Below, piece after piece: positions 53,713 to 61,771 of a DNA stretch of 64,000 nt. Numbering within the stretch: the first letter of the stretch is position 1; every line of letters starts with the position of its first letter. This stretch comes from Ignavibacteria bacterium (GTDB taxonomy: Bacteria > Bacteroidota > Ignavibacteria > Kapaibacteriales > UBA961). Under the pieces are notes generated by a model. The model was given only the letters and a program-made list of their open reading frames with translations. It was not told where the DNA came from and did no database searches. The stretch spans positions 62,001 through 126,000 of the forward strand of contig JADJXV010000028.1 in the NCBI GenBank assembly GCA_016720145.1, given 5' to 3'. The translations under genes were made by a program, and so were the position numbers.

Positions 53713-54241
53713 ATGTTTTTTTATACCAGGTCAGTTAATCGCCCTCCTGACATTCCCGGGAGTAATTGTGCATGAATTTGCACACATGTTTTTTTGTAGA
53801 TTACGAAAGCTCGCCGTCTTTGACGCGTGTTACTTTAGTTTAGGTAATCCTTCAGGGTATGTGATACATGAAGGCACGACGAATTTTAATTCAACATTCT
53901 TGGTATCTATGGGACCTTTTTTTGTCAATACAATTCTCTGCCTATTGATTTGCTTACCAGCGTATATGCCTATAAAATTTTTCAATTTAGACCATCCTTT
54001 GTCTTATTTCTTAATTTGGCTAGGTGTCTCGATTGGCATGCATGCAATCCCCTCCAACCAAGATGCAGACAACGTTTTCCAACAGGCGAAAATCAGTGTG
54101 AAGGATAAAAATATCTTAGCGATACTCTCATTTCCGATTGTAGGGCTGATTTATCTCTTTAATATTTTCCGCATCTTTTGGGTTGACGCAATTTATGGGG
54201 TAGCAATAGGTATTGGAATTCCTTCGCTGATTTTTAATTAA
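53713..54241 (+). pseudogene. HExxH membrane metalloprotease-like protein, start broken by a T-run frameshift
   Basis: The frame reading PGQLIALLTFPGVIVHEFAH, MFFCRLRKLAVFDACYFSLG, PSGYVIHEG... to 54241 has no ATG of its own near the start. An ATG at 53713 followed by seven T would read into it if the run were six T, giving MFFIPGQLIALLTFPGVIVH. A GTG at 53768 is the alternative start but cuts off the first helix. HEFAH is an HExxH zinc motif, and three further helices follow. This resembles membrane metallopeptidases of the M50/DUF3267 type. The gene may be intact if the T run is a sequence error or if slippage occurs. Confidence 0.65.
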
Positions 54242-54307
54242 AAAGCACACAAAAAATGTGGCTTGTATTTTCAGACAGGGAAGATGTTCCAACTGCCCGT
54301 AATCAAT

Positions 54308-54570
54308 TTGCACCGTTCCTATCGGAACTCTTTATTTTGTATTGGCATTCCTCTTCAACGGATTAAAATCCTTCAACGGATTAAAATCCGTTGCTACAAT
54401 TTGCACCGTTCCTAACGGAACTCTTTATTTTGTATCGGTTTCCTTCAACGGATTAAAATCCGTTGCTACAATTTGCACCGTTCCTAACGGAACTCTTTAT
54501 TTTGAATTGGTTTTCTTCAACGGATTAAAATCCGTTGCTACAATTTGCACCGTTCCTAATGGAACTATTT
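54308..54570. repeat. Tandem ~72-bp repeat with two hairpins per unit
   Basis: Four units. Each has the hairpin GTTCCTAACGGAAC, then CTTTATTTTG, then CAACGGATTAAAATCCGTTG followed by CTACAATTTG. The second hairpin with its tail is the complement of the TTGTAGCAACGGATT units at 10143-10213. Confidence 0.9.
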
Positions 54571-54613
54571 GATAATTCGACGTTTCCGTTCGACGGAATA
54601 TATTTTGTTGCTA

Positions 54614-55774
54614 TCAAAGCGTCAATTTCTCTAGTCTTACCGCCGCCGCCTCCAACGTTTCCCATTTTTTACAAAACGTAAATCGTACATAAGACGGTAC
54701 TTCTGCCTGCGGAAGATAAAAGCTCGCCGGTGGAATCGACGCCACGCCGATTTTCTCAATCAGCCAGCGACTGAACTCATCAGGATTACGGTTATAATTT
54801 TCACAATTCGCTATTATAAAATACGCGCCGTCCGGCATTTGAGGTTCGAGCCCTGCATTCGTGAGCACCTTCATCAGAAAATCCCTTCTAGCCTGATAAT
54901 CCGCCGCAAGCTCTGCGTAATACTCATTGCCAAGTCTGAGTCCGTCTGCTGAGGCATATTGAAAGGGCGTTGCCGTCGCAAAGACCGTGAATTGATGAAC
55001 TCTTCGAATCGCAGTCTGCAACGCTTCAGCGCCAATTGTCCAGCCCACTTTCCAGCCTGTAAAGGAAAATGTTTTACCCGCGCTTGATATCGTCAGGGTG
55101 CGATCTTCCATACCCGGAATCGTTGCAATTCGCCTGTGGGTCGCGCCGGTAAAGATAATATGTTCATACACTTCGTCGTTAATTGCGAGAACGTCAAATT
55201 CTTGACACAGCTCAGCAATCATCATCATTTCCTGCATCGTAAATACCGTGCCGGTCGGATTATGCGGAGAATTAATCAAAATCGCTTTGGTCTTTGGGGA
55301 AAATGCTGCTTGTAATTCCATTGGGTAAAACCTAAAATCAGGTTCGTTGAGGGTGACCGCTACCGGCACTCCCCCTGCCATGAGAATTGCCGGGACATAG
55401 AGATCATAAAACGGTTGAAATACAATCACCTCATCACCCGGCTCGATGAATGCCTGCATCGCACAAAAGAGTGCATCAGTTGCGCCGGTTGTGACTGTGA
55501 CTTCTGAATCGGGATTGACTTTCATTCCGTAAAATCGCTCGGCATGTTCTGCTATTGCGCGGCGGAGCTCGGGTTCGCCCTGACTCTGAGCGTATTGATT
55601 TTTACCGGTTGCAATTGCGTTATACGCTGACTGCTTGAGCACGTCCGGACCGTCAAAATCGGGAAAACCTTGCCCCAAATTCACCGCGCCGTGCTGCCTG
55701 GCGAGCATACTCATTTCCGTAAAAATTGAAGTGCCGAATGAACGCACACGTGCTGCCATAAAATTCCTACTCAT
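54614..55774 (-). CDS. Class I/II pyridoxal-phosphate aminotransferase
   Basis: 386 residues of aminotransferase fold type I. K234 in SSAGKTFSFTGWKVGW is the cofactor lysine. NSPHNPTG (N172), D200 and Y203 in INDEVYEHII, and the N-terminal VNLGQGFPDF complete the site. The sequence most resembles the methionine/kynurenine aminotransferase group (YbdL/KAT-like), which converts amino acids to keto acids with glutamine or 2-oxoglutarate partners. The exact substrate is not clear. It overlaps the upstream acetyltransferase gene by 4 bp (ATGA), so the two are co-translated. A 60-residue remnant of a second copy lies at 52328-52507. Confidence 0.93.
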   Translation of the reverse strand: MSRNFMAARVRSFGTSIFTEMSMLARQHGAVNLGQGFPDFDGPDVLKQSAYNAIATGKNQYAQSQGEPELRRAIAEHAERFYGMKVNPDSEVTVTTGATDALFCAMQAFIEPGDEVIVFQPFYDLYVPAILMAGGVPVAVTLNEPDFRFYPMELQAAFSPKTKAILINSPHNPTGTVFTMQEMMMIAELCQEFDVLAINDEVYEHIIFTGATHRRIATIPGMEDRTLTISSAGKTFSFTGWKVGWTIGAEALQTAIRRVHQFTVFATATPFQYASADGLRLGNEYYAELAADYQARRDFLMKVLTNAGLEPQMPDGAYFIIANCENYNRNPDEFSRWLIEKIGVASIPPASFYLPQAEVPSYVRFTFCKKWETLEAAAVRLEKLTL

Positions 55775-56304
55775 TCTCTATCCTTTCGTAAAATCATATA
55801 ATTATCGTGGTCTTCCCATTGTCCGTTGATGAATAAATACTTCGGCGAGAACCCAAATTTCGTAAACCCACATTTCTCGAGTACGCGTTGCGAACGTACA
55901 TTGCGCGGCATGATACTCGCCTCCAGGCGATGCAAATCCAAGGCCGCAAAAGCAAAGTCAATTGCGATGCGCAATGCCGCCGTTGTGATCCCTTTTCCGG
56001 CATAGTCTGCGTCAATTGAATACCCGAATCGTCCATTTTGAAATACGCCACGTTCAACGGCATTCAAATTAATAATTCCTATCAACATATCACCGATAAA
56101 AATTCCAAACTTATAGGCGATTCCCTGCGCGTTGAGCGCCAGATATTCCAAAAACTTCGCATCTTGAAATTCCTGTGTATAAAATTCCTCCGGCGCGAGT
56201 GGTGACCACTCACGGTGATACTCCCGATTGCGCTCATAATATGCAGCTAATTGCGCCGCATCGGGGAGCTCCATGAGGCGGATTTGAAAGTTAGTTTGAG
56301 TCAT
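55771..56304 (-). CDS. GNAT N-acetyltransferase (RimJ/RimL type)
   Basis: 177 residues. The RimJ/RimL form of the GNAT fold: IRLMELPDAAQLAAYYERNR at the start, FGIFIGDMLIGIINLNAVER, the acetyl-CoA loop in YAGKGITTAALRIAIDFAFA (a Q/RxxGxG/A variant), and ASIMPRNVRSQRVLEKCGF. These enzymes move acetyl from acetyl-CoA to N-terminal amines or other amines; the substrate is unknown. The gene shares a 4-bp overlap with the aminotransferase that follows. Cytoplasmic. Confidence 0.92.
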   Translation of the reverse strand: MTQTNFQIRLMELPDAAQLAAYYERNREYHREWSPLAPEEFYTQEFQDAKFLEYLALNAQGIAYKFGIFIGDMLIGIINLNAVERGVFQNGRFGYSIDADYAGKGITTAALRIAIDFAFAALDLHRLEASIMPRNVRSQRVLEKCGFTKFGFSPKYLFINGQWEDHDNYMILRKDRE

Positions 56305-56546
56305 AAATTAGATGTAAATGTTGGGGTACTCTTCTACTCATTCCAAGCCACTGCCTACGGTCACCCGTTGCCGTCCAAGCGTAGTAAGAAAGAACGTTCT
56401 CTTTGAATATATTGATGATTATCCATAGTTTCGCCCGAAATTTTGGAATCTTCACCCTATTTCATAGCTATCAAAATTCTGGTAGGGTAATTGAATGAGA
56501 AAGAAATAATTTTTTTTGAAGATTATGGTACTTATTTTTGCACCTA
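56305..56546. other. Intergenic part upstream of the Abi leader
   Basis: AT-rich. TATTTTTG at 56533-56540 fits the Bacteroidota -7 element, with TTTG ending at 56518 (spacing 14 bp, shorter than usual). No gene is supported here; a minus-strand frame of 66 codons (56452-56652) overlaps the leader hairpin and looks accidental. Confidence 0.4.
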
Positions 56547-56649
56547 ATAATACTGACCAAGCTTCCCGTAAGATTAGCTCACGTGGGTTGGTTTTCGAAT
56601 TGATTAAGCCCTTCATGCTTCCTTTATCGGAAACATTGGAGGGTTTTTT
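56547..56649 (+). ncRNA. Candidate structured leader / small RNA of the Abi system
   Basis: About 100 nt between a TATTTTTG promoter element (56533-56540) and the Abi gene. It ends in a terminator-like hairpin at 56609-56649: CCCTTCA pairs with TGGAGGG, an inner TTCC pairs with GGAA, then six T. Transcripts ending there would be a short RNA separate from the abi mRNA. Some Abi_2/AbiF genes are reported to have a noncoding RNA partner upstream, so I infer the same. Boundaries are estimates. Confidence 0.5.
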
Positions 56650-56667
56650 CATATATGAGGATTTTCG

Positions 56668-57594
56668 ATGAAATACACCAAAACACCACTAACAATTGAC
56701 CAACAAATTCAAAAATTAAAAGATAGAGGATTGCTTTTCACTGACGAAGAAAAAGCAAAGTCTTTTCTTTCAAACATTAGTTACTACCGACTTAGAGCAT
56801 ATACGTATCCATTCCAAGATAATTCGTCCATCGACCAACCATTTATCGGTACAATTTCCTTTGAAGAGATTATTCAGTTCTACATTTTCGACAGGAAGCT
56901 CCGTCTGCTGGTTTTTGATGCTCTTGAAAAAATTGAAGTTGCTCTGCGTACTCAACTTATTTATCAATATGCAATTGTACACGGAAGTCATTGGCATTGC
57001 AAAGCAAAATTGTTCCGAAATCAATATTATTTCAATGAGCATACTGAATCCCTTAACCAAGAAATTGACCGTTCCCATGAAGTGTTTATTGAGCATTATC
57101 AGAAGAAATATGATGACCCTAAAGAATTACCAAGTTGGATGGCTTTTGAAGTAACAGGACTTGGGCTTCTTTCTAAATTTTTTAGAAACTTAAAAGATAC
57201 CCCTGAGAAAAGAAAAGTAACCAGCTATTTTGGGCTCCACGATCTAAATGTCTTAGAAAATTGGATGCTTTGCTTTAGTAATGTGAGAAATATATGTGCT
57301 CATCACGGAAGATTGTGGAATAGGCGCCTTACCGGAATCCCGATACTACCTACTAATACGAAGAACAATTTTATCTATAATAACACAATTGATAAAAATA
57401 AGCTCTATTGCATACTTTGCTGTATGGTCTATATCCTTACTATAATTAGTCCCGACAACAATTTTATGCAGAAATTCCATCAACTTATTCATCACTATTC
57501 AATTATCCCCTTACATTTGATGGGGTTTCCAAAGTCTTGGAAAAGAGAATCTCTTTGGAAAGTCAAAAATTCTACTTCTACCAAAATAATCTAA
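56668..57594 (+). CDS. Abi_2-family abortive-infection protein (AbiD/AbiF-like) with HEPN motif
   Basis: 308 residues. The start is the family's standard text: PLTIDQQIQKLKDRGLLFTD, EEKAKSFLSNISYYRLRAYT and YPF. IFDRKLRLLVFDALEKIEVA and LRTQLIYQYA follow. R207-NICA-H212 is the RxxxxH motif of HEPN ribonucleases. Abi_2 proteins stop phage growth by killing or halting the infected cell, probably by cutting RNA. The length is normal for the family and no frame damage is seen. The gene stands alone apart from the leader with a terminator-like hairpin 19 bp upstream. Its base composition is more AT-rich than the flanking genes, in line with transfer. Confidence 0.92.
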   Translation: MKYTKTPLTIDQQIQKLKDRGLLFTDEEKAKSFLSNISYYRLRAYTYPFQDNSSIDQPFIGTISFEEIIQFYIFDRKLRLLVFDALEKIEVALRTQLIYQYAIVHGSHWHCKAKLFRNQYYFNEHTESLNQEIDRSHEVFIEHYQKKYDDPKELPSWMAFEVTGLGLLSKFFRNLKDTPEKRKVTSYFGLHDLNVLENWMLCFSNVRNICAHHGRLWNRRLTGIPILPTNTKNNFIYNNTIDKNKLYCILCCMVYILTIISPDNNFMQKFHQLIHHYSIIPLHLMGFPKSWKRESLWKVKNSTSTKII

Positions 57595-57840
57595 CCACAT
57601 TTCAAACCCATTTCCGGTATCGTCACGCTCTCCACCTGACGTCAATTACTTATCTAATAAACTCCTGCTCAGGATACACCGAACAGATATTTCATCCGTA
57701 CGTGTTTTCGGTCGGTTGTCACAATCGACCGGAAGAAAAATAAAGTTTGGTAAGGTTCTGACTATTCTGTAAGTTACAGTGCAATATACGTAAATGCCGT
57801 AAATGTAAGCAGATATTCACAACCAATATTTGAACAATCC
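57595..57840. other. Intergenic region after the Abi gene
   Basis: CGGTCGGTTGTCACAATCGACCG (hairpin; arms CGGTCG and CGACCG, inner TTGT/ACAA) lies near 57708-57730 and may terminate the abi transcript. The 57638-57745 part is related to 52518-52680. No gene seen. Confidence 0.5.
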
Positions 57841-59196
57841 ATGAAATTTTTACGACTTCTGTGCCTTCTTCCGGCACTCGTCATCCTGCTCGCAACCTGC
57901 AAAGAAGCAGGCGCGCCGACTGATGCAAATGGTAATCCTACCGGCAATGTCACGACCACCCTCGCCGGAATCGTTGTTGATGAATCCGGTCAACCTGTTT
58001 CCGGTGTGGCAGTTATCACAAATGGTAAAAATACCGTGACTGATAAATACGGCACGTTCATGATTCAAAATGCCAGTGTTCCCGGGAATCGATGTTTTAT
58101 AATTTGTAAGAAAAATGGCTACTTTACCGGCAGCAGAGCAGAAGTTCCCAAAGGTGGTGGCATCACCGAACTCCGCCTGACACTCCAAAGCAGTGCGCCC
58201 GGATATACGGTCAATTCATCAACCGGTGGAACACTCTCCATTGGAACAGCTTCCGTGAAATTCCCACCTTCAGCATTTGTTACGTCAGACGGCAAGCCAT
58301 TTACCGGTGCTGTATATATAGCCGCCAAGCATCTTGGTCCGTCACAACCTTCATTTTACAATTCCTTTTCGGGTGATATGACTGCCCGCCGCACCGACGG
58401 CACGCAAACCGAACTCCTCTCCTACGGCGTTCTCCGCGTACGACTTACGGATGAAATCGGCGCAGAACTCAACCTCGCCTCCGGCAAAACGGCGACGCTC
58501 ACATATCCAATCACTCCATCCCAACAAAAGACCGCGCCCGCCTCGATGCCACTCTGGTATTTTGATGAAGCGCTTGGGATGTGGAAGGAGGAAGGTGTGG
58601 CGGTGAAATCGGGGGATTCCTATTCGGGTGAGGTGGCGCATTTTACGGATTGGAATTTGGATGTTCCTGCTAAGACAGCCAAAATCAACGGTCGGGTACT
58701 TTGTTATAATGAAGGAGTAATGGGTATTTATGTGACAGTCGGTGAGCGAAAAGTAGTTACGGATTCGAGTGGGTATTTTACGTGTCGTGTTGCGGTCAAT
58801 ACTGATTTTACGATTTCAATAAATCCACAGGAAAATTTTGGTTTGTTTGCAGCAGAAGTACAGGTTGCGGCGTTAAATGCGAATGAAGAACATGACGTAA
58901 TCATGCAGTTAACAAATTGTCCTGCATATATTACGGGTGTACTTAGGGATTGTAATGATAAACCAATTGCGGGTACAATAGCGATTTCATTCTCAGGAAA
59001 TTACGTTACGCATTTTTCATCGGGAGAATTCAAGATATGTGTTCCAGCAGGGGTTGATTTTTTGGTTGGTGCGACTTCTTATAATGGATTACTCACACAA
59101 ATGCAATCCGTTGAAAAATTAAATTCAGGAGTAAAAAAGATATTGGTCAGCTCTCTGCATGCGGGAATGGCAACAGCGCCGGATATTTTGATATAA
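57841..59196 (+). CDS. Lipoprotein with carboxypeptidase-regulatory-like domains
   Basis: 451 residues. Lipoprotein signal with C20 (LLATC). Residues about 40-115 form a carboxypeptidase-regulatory-like beta sandwich (LAGIVVDESGQPVSGVAVIT, TDKYGTFMIQNASVPGNRCF). The middle (about 125-290) recalls FAM171/astroprincin-like modules: GTASVKFPPSAFVTSDGKPF, GAVYIAAKHLGPSQPSFY, LWYFDEALGMWKEEG. Two more regulatory-like domains follow (NGRVLCYNEGVMGIYVTVGE, ITGVLRDCNDKPIAGTIAIS). It is probably an envelope-attached binding or structural protein. The next gene begins 2 bp later and has no signal peptide, so the two may form one long protein or a translationally linked pair. Confidence 0.75.
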   Translation: MKFLRLLCLLPALVILLATCKEAGAPTDANGNPTGNVTTTLAGIVVDESGQPVSGVAVITNGKNTVTDKYGTFMIQNASVPGNRCFIICKKNGYFTGSRAEVPKGGGITELRLTLQSSAPGYTVNSSTGGTLSIGTASVKFPPSAFVTSDGKPFTGAVYIAAKHLGPSQPSFYNSFSGDMTARRTDGTQTELLSYGVLRVRLTDEIGAELNLASGKTATLTYPITPSQQKTAPASMPLWYFDEALGMWKEEGVAVKSGDSYSGEVAHFTDWNLDVPAKTAKINGRVLCYNEGVMGIYVTVGERKVVTDSSGYFTCRVAVNTDFTISINPQENFGLFAAEVQVAALNANEEHDVIMQLTNCPAYITGVLRDCNDKPIAGTIAISFSGNYVTHFSSGEFKICVPAGVDFLVGATSYNGLLTQMQSVEKLNSGVKKILVSSLHAGMATAPDILI

Positions 59197-59198
59197 AA

Positions 59199-60173
59199 TT
59201 GCAAAACGGGTGGGGGGAGGGTGAGCCGGTTCTTTCTCCTGATGGATCAATGGTTGCAATTAATGGATATGGTCAGCAAGGGTTTTTTGTCGAAATATAT
59301 GATGTTAAAAATGAATCAAAGTTATGTGAATTTAAGAAGATGGGCAAGGCTCAAGCCGGTGTCTTGGTCAAAGCAATTAATTTTAGCGACGACGGAACGA
59401 AACTACTACTGACTATCTGGGAATATGAAGCGTATGTAGTGAATCCACATACCGGAAAAATTATTCAAACATTCAGCAATGTATATAGCCCGAGACTATT
59501 GGCTGATGGCTCGGCGATTGTTACGAATGATTCTCTCTTTTATAATCTCTTTATGTATTCAGTCGCCACCGGAAAGAAAACTAAAGAGTTTTGGAGCAAG
59601 AATTATGCGCCGGGGAATGGGGCATTGGTAGGGACTCGAGGATCTGACCAGCTTGTTCTAACAATAAAACTATATCCTGAAAATACTCTTCAAATACTAC
59701 ATTGGGATATCGCTACAAATAGCAAAATCAGTGATATAACTATTCCCGGTGCTACATTTTACTATTATGAAAATAGTTGGTTCTCACAGGATTTTTCAAT
59801 TATTGCTCTTGCTTCCGATGATCCATTACAAAAGAATACACTAAATTTTTACAACACTATGACAGGCGAGAAACTTAATGCTGCCCCAATAGCATATATG
59901 TATGATGGCGTTTTAGATAGAGGACCGGGAGTCGCTAATGATTTTACATACACACTCCAAAGTAATTCAATAGTTGGTCAATTATACCCGGCTCCTCAAA
60001 CGCACGCGATTCTTGATGGAAAACTCCAAAAAATACTCCCTGTACCTCTCGAATCAGCCGAATTCGATCGATTCATTTATAGCAGTAATAACCAGTATAT
60101 TGCTGCTATTTATGCTTGGCCAAATCAAAATTCCGTAAGAATTTGGAAACTTAATAATATCCTCTCCCAATAG
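59199..60173 (+). CDS. Beta-propeller (WD40-like) protein, possibly the C-terminal part of the preceding protein
   Basis: 324 residues from a TTG start. It has WD40/PD40-type strands: GEPVLSPDGSMVAINGYG, INFSDDGTKLLLTIWEYEAY, LADGSAIVTNDSLFYNLFMY, WFSQDFSIIALASDD, IYSSNNQYIAAIYAWPNQNS. No signal peptide, yet propellers of this kind in such genomes are mostly exported. It begins 2 bp after the stop of a lipoprotein, near a G-run (TGGGGGGAGGG) at 59211-59221. A split from a longer lipoprotein by mutation or sequence error is thus possible, though more than one change would be needed. No catalytic residues are visible. Confidence 0.65.
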   Translation: MQNGWGEGEPVLSPDGSMVAINGYGQQGFFVEIYDVKNESKLCEFKKMGKAQAGVLVKAINFSDDGTKLLLTIWEYEAYVVNPHTGKIIQTFSNVYSPRLLADGSAIVTNDSLFYNLFMYSVATGKKTKEFWSKNYAPGNGALVGTRGSDQLVLTIKLYPENTLQILHWDIATNSKISDITIPGATFYYYENSWFSQDFSIIALASDDPLQKNTLNFYNTMTGEKLNAAPIAYMYDGVLDRGPGVANDFTYTLQSNSIVGQLYPAPQTHAILDGKLQKILPVPLESAEFDRFIYSSNNQYIAAIYAWPNQNSVRIWKLNNILSQ

Positions 60174-60512
60174 TTGCATATTGCATTCAAATTGAATAAA
60201 ATACACAAGGCTTGACGCGCTCAGCACGTTCAGGTCGGCGTTCGTTGTAGGGTGAGCTCTTCCTACTTGTGGATACAGATTCTCCGGCTATGATTGTGGT
60301 TTGGATTATCATTATAAGGCAATTCACAATCGCCCTACCTGCTTGACAGGGGCGAATGCAATTCGCCCCTACGTACATCTTCAATGTTCAACATAAATTG
60401 ATCTTGAACCTCAATAAATACCATCCCTTCAAATTCTTATCGCCCGAAAGCGTAAAAATCACGATTTTTGCAGTAGGTATTTATGCTGATTCTCCAAAAC
60501 CAATTATTGCTT
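60174..60512. other. Intergenic region with a GCGAATGCAATTCGC hairpin
   Basis: AGGGGCGAATGCAATTCGCC then CCTAC (about 60348-60372) is a palindrome of the TTGTAG/GGGGCGAAT family. Near 60216 is GCGCTCAGCACGTTCAGGTC. No gene is supported; an in-frame ATG at 60483 could extend the next gene by ten codons. Confidence 0.5.
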
Positions 60513-61724
60513 ATGACTGCAATTTCTACGATTCAAACCCTTCTCTGCGAGTCCAATATTTCTGCCTGGCTGCTCTATGATTTCCGTGGGAGCAATTCCA
60601 TTGCCTGGAGCGTGCTCGGTATTCCTCCCGAGAGCCATTGTACCCGTAGGTGGGCTGTTGTGATACCGGCAGTCGGCGAACCCATCAAACTCATGCATGC
60701 CATTGAAAATTTTACCCTTAGCTGCGTCCCTGCTCGTGAAATTATCTATTCCAACCGCACATCATGGACCCACGAACTCACCAAAATTATTCAGCAATAC
60801 CCTACTCTCGCTCTCGAATATTCGCCCAATAATGATATTCCCACGGTGAGTAAAGTCGATGCCGGAACGGTAGAATTACTACGTTCCCTCGGCGCTGAAC
60901 TCCACTCTTCGGCAGATTTGATTCAAAAAATACAAGCCGTGTGGTCGGACGAACAAAAAAGTGAAAACCTGAGCACGACTGCCCCGCTGCTGAGAATAAT
61001 TATGATGCAGGCGTTTCAGTATGTGCGTGCGAATATCCTTGCAGAACAACCGCTTACGGAATATCAGGTGCAGCAGTTTATTCTACAGTTATTCGACAAA
61101 CACGAGCTCGAAACCGATCATCCGCCGATTGTGGCGATTGGCAAAAATGCCGCGAGTCCGCATTATGGTCCGACCGAAACGCAGCATTCACCTATTCATC
61201 GGGGCGACGTACTCTTGATTGACATGTGGGCAAAAGGCAAGTCACCGATGTCGGTTTTCGCCGATATTACATGGATGGGATATGTCGGTGAAGTAGTGCC
61301 CGAGCGGGCTGAACATCTCTTCTCGGTGATTGCCGCAGGGCGCGATGCGGCGGTGTCGCTTGTTCGCGAACGATTCGCGCAAGGCGTTCCTGTCTATGGT
61401 TTTGAAGTGGATGATGCATGCCGGAAGGTGATTGATTCTGCCGGATACGGAGCGTATTTTATTCACCGCACGGGACATTCGATTACCCATGAAATACATG
61501 GCGCAGGTGCTAATATGGACAATTTTGAAACCTGCGACCGTCGGCAGATTATTCCCAATACGTCATTTTCGGTGGAACCGGGAATTTATATCGCCGTAGA
61601 TATTGGATTGCGCACAGAAATAGATGTCGTGATAAACTCTCAAGGTGAAGTGCTTGTACCAACAAACCCGATACAAATGAAAGTCTTACCATTGCTTGCA
61701 ACAGAAGTTGATTTTTTGGTTTAG
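60513..61724 (+). CDS. M24-family metallopeptidase (Xaa-Pro aminopeptidase-like)
   Basis: 403 residues from the ATG at 60513 (413 if the start is 60483). The C-terminal pita-bread domain has all five metal ligands in order: Asp in GDVLLIDMWAK, Asp in VFADITWMGYVG, His in FIHRTGHSITHEIHG, Glu in SVEPGIYI and Glu in GLRTEIDVVI. The N-terminal creatinase-like part carries ISAWLLYDFRGSNSIAWSVL. The family removes N-terminal residues before proline, or cleaves related C-N bonds, in the cytoplasm. No signal peptide is present. Whether the enzyme is a true prolyl aminopeptidase cannot be settled. Confidence 0.92.
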   Translation: MTAISTIQTLLCESNISAWLLYDFRGSNSIAWSVLGIPPESHCTRRWAVVIPAVGEPIKLMHAIENFTLSCVPAREIIYSNRTSWTHELTKIIQQYPTLALEYSPNNDIPTVSKVDAGTVELLRSLGAELHSSADLIQKIQAVWSDEQKSENLSTTAPLLRIIMMQAFQYVRANILAEQPLTEYQVQQFILQLFDKHELETDHPPIVAIGKNAASPHYGPTETQHSPIHRGDVLLIDMWAKGKSPMSVFADITWMGYVGEVVPERAEHLFSVIAAGRDAAVSLVRERFAQGVPVYGFEVDDACRKVIDSAGYGAYFIHRTGHSITHEIHGAGANMDNFETCDRRQIIPNTSFSVEPGIYIAVDIGLRTEIDVVINSQGEVLVPTNPIQMKVLPLLATEVDFLV

Positions 61725-61771
61725 TTTTTTGCTCGACTTCATATTTTATAAAATTTATCCTCCAACATCCT

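Noticed and set aside
56452..56652. 66-codon minus-strand frame upstream of abi
   Set aside because: Overlaps the leader hairpin antisense, no recognised domain; treated as accidental.
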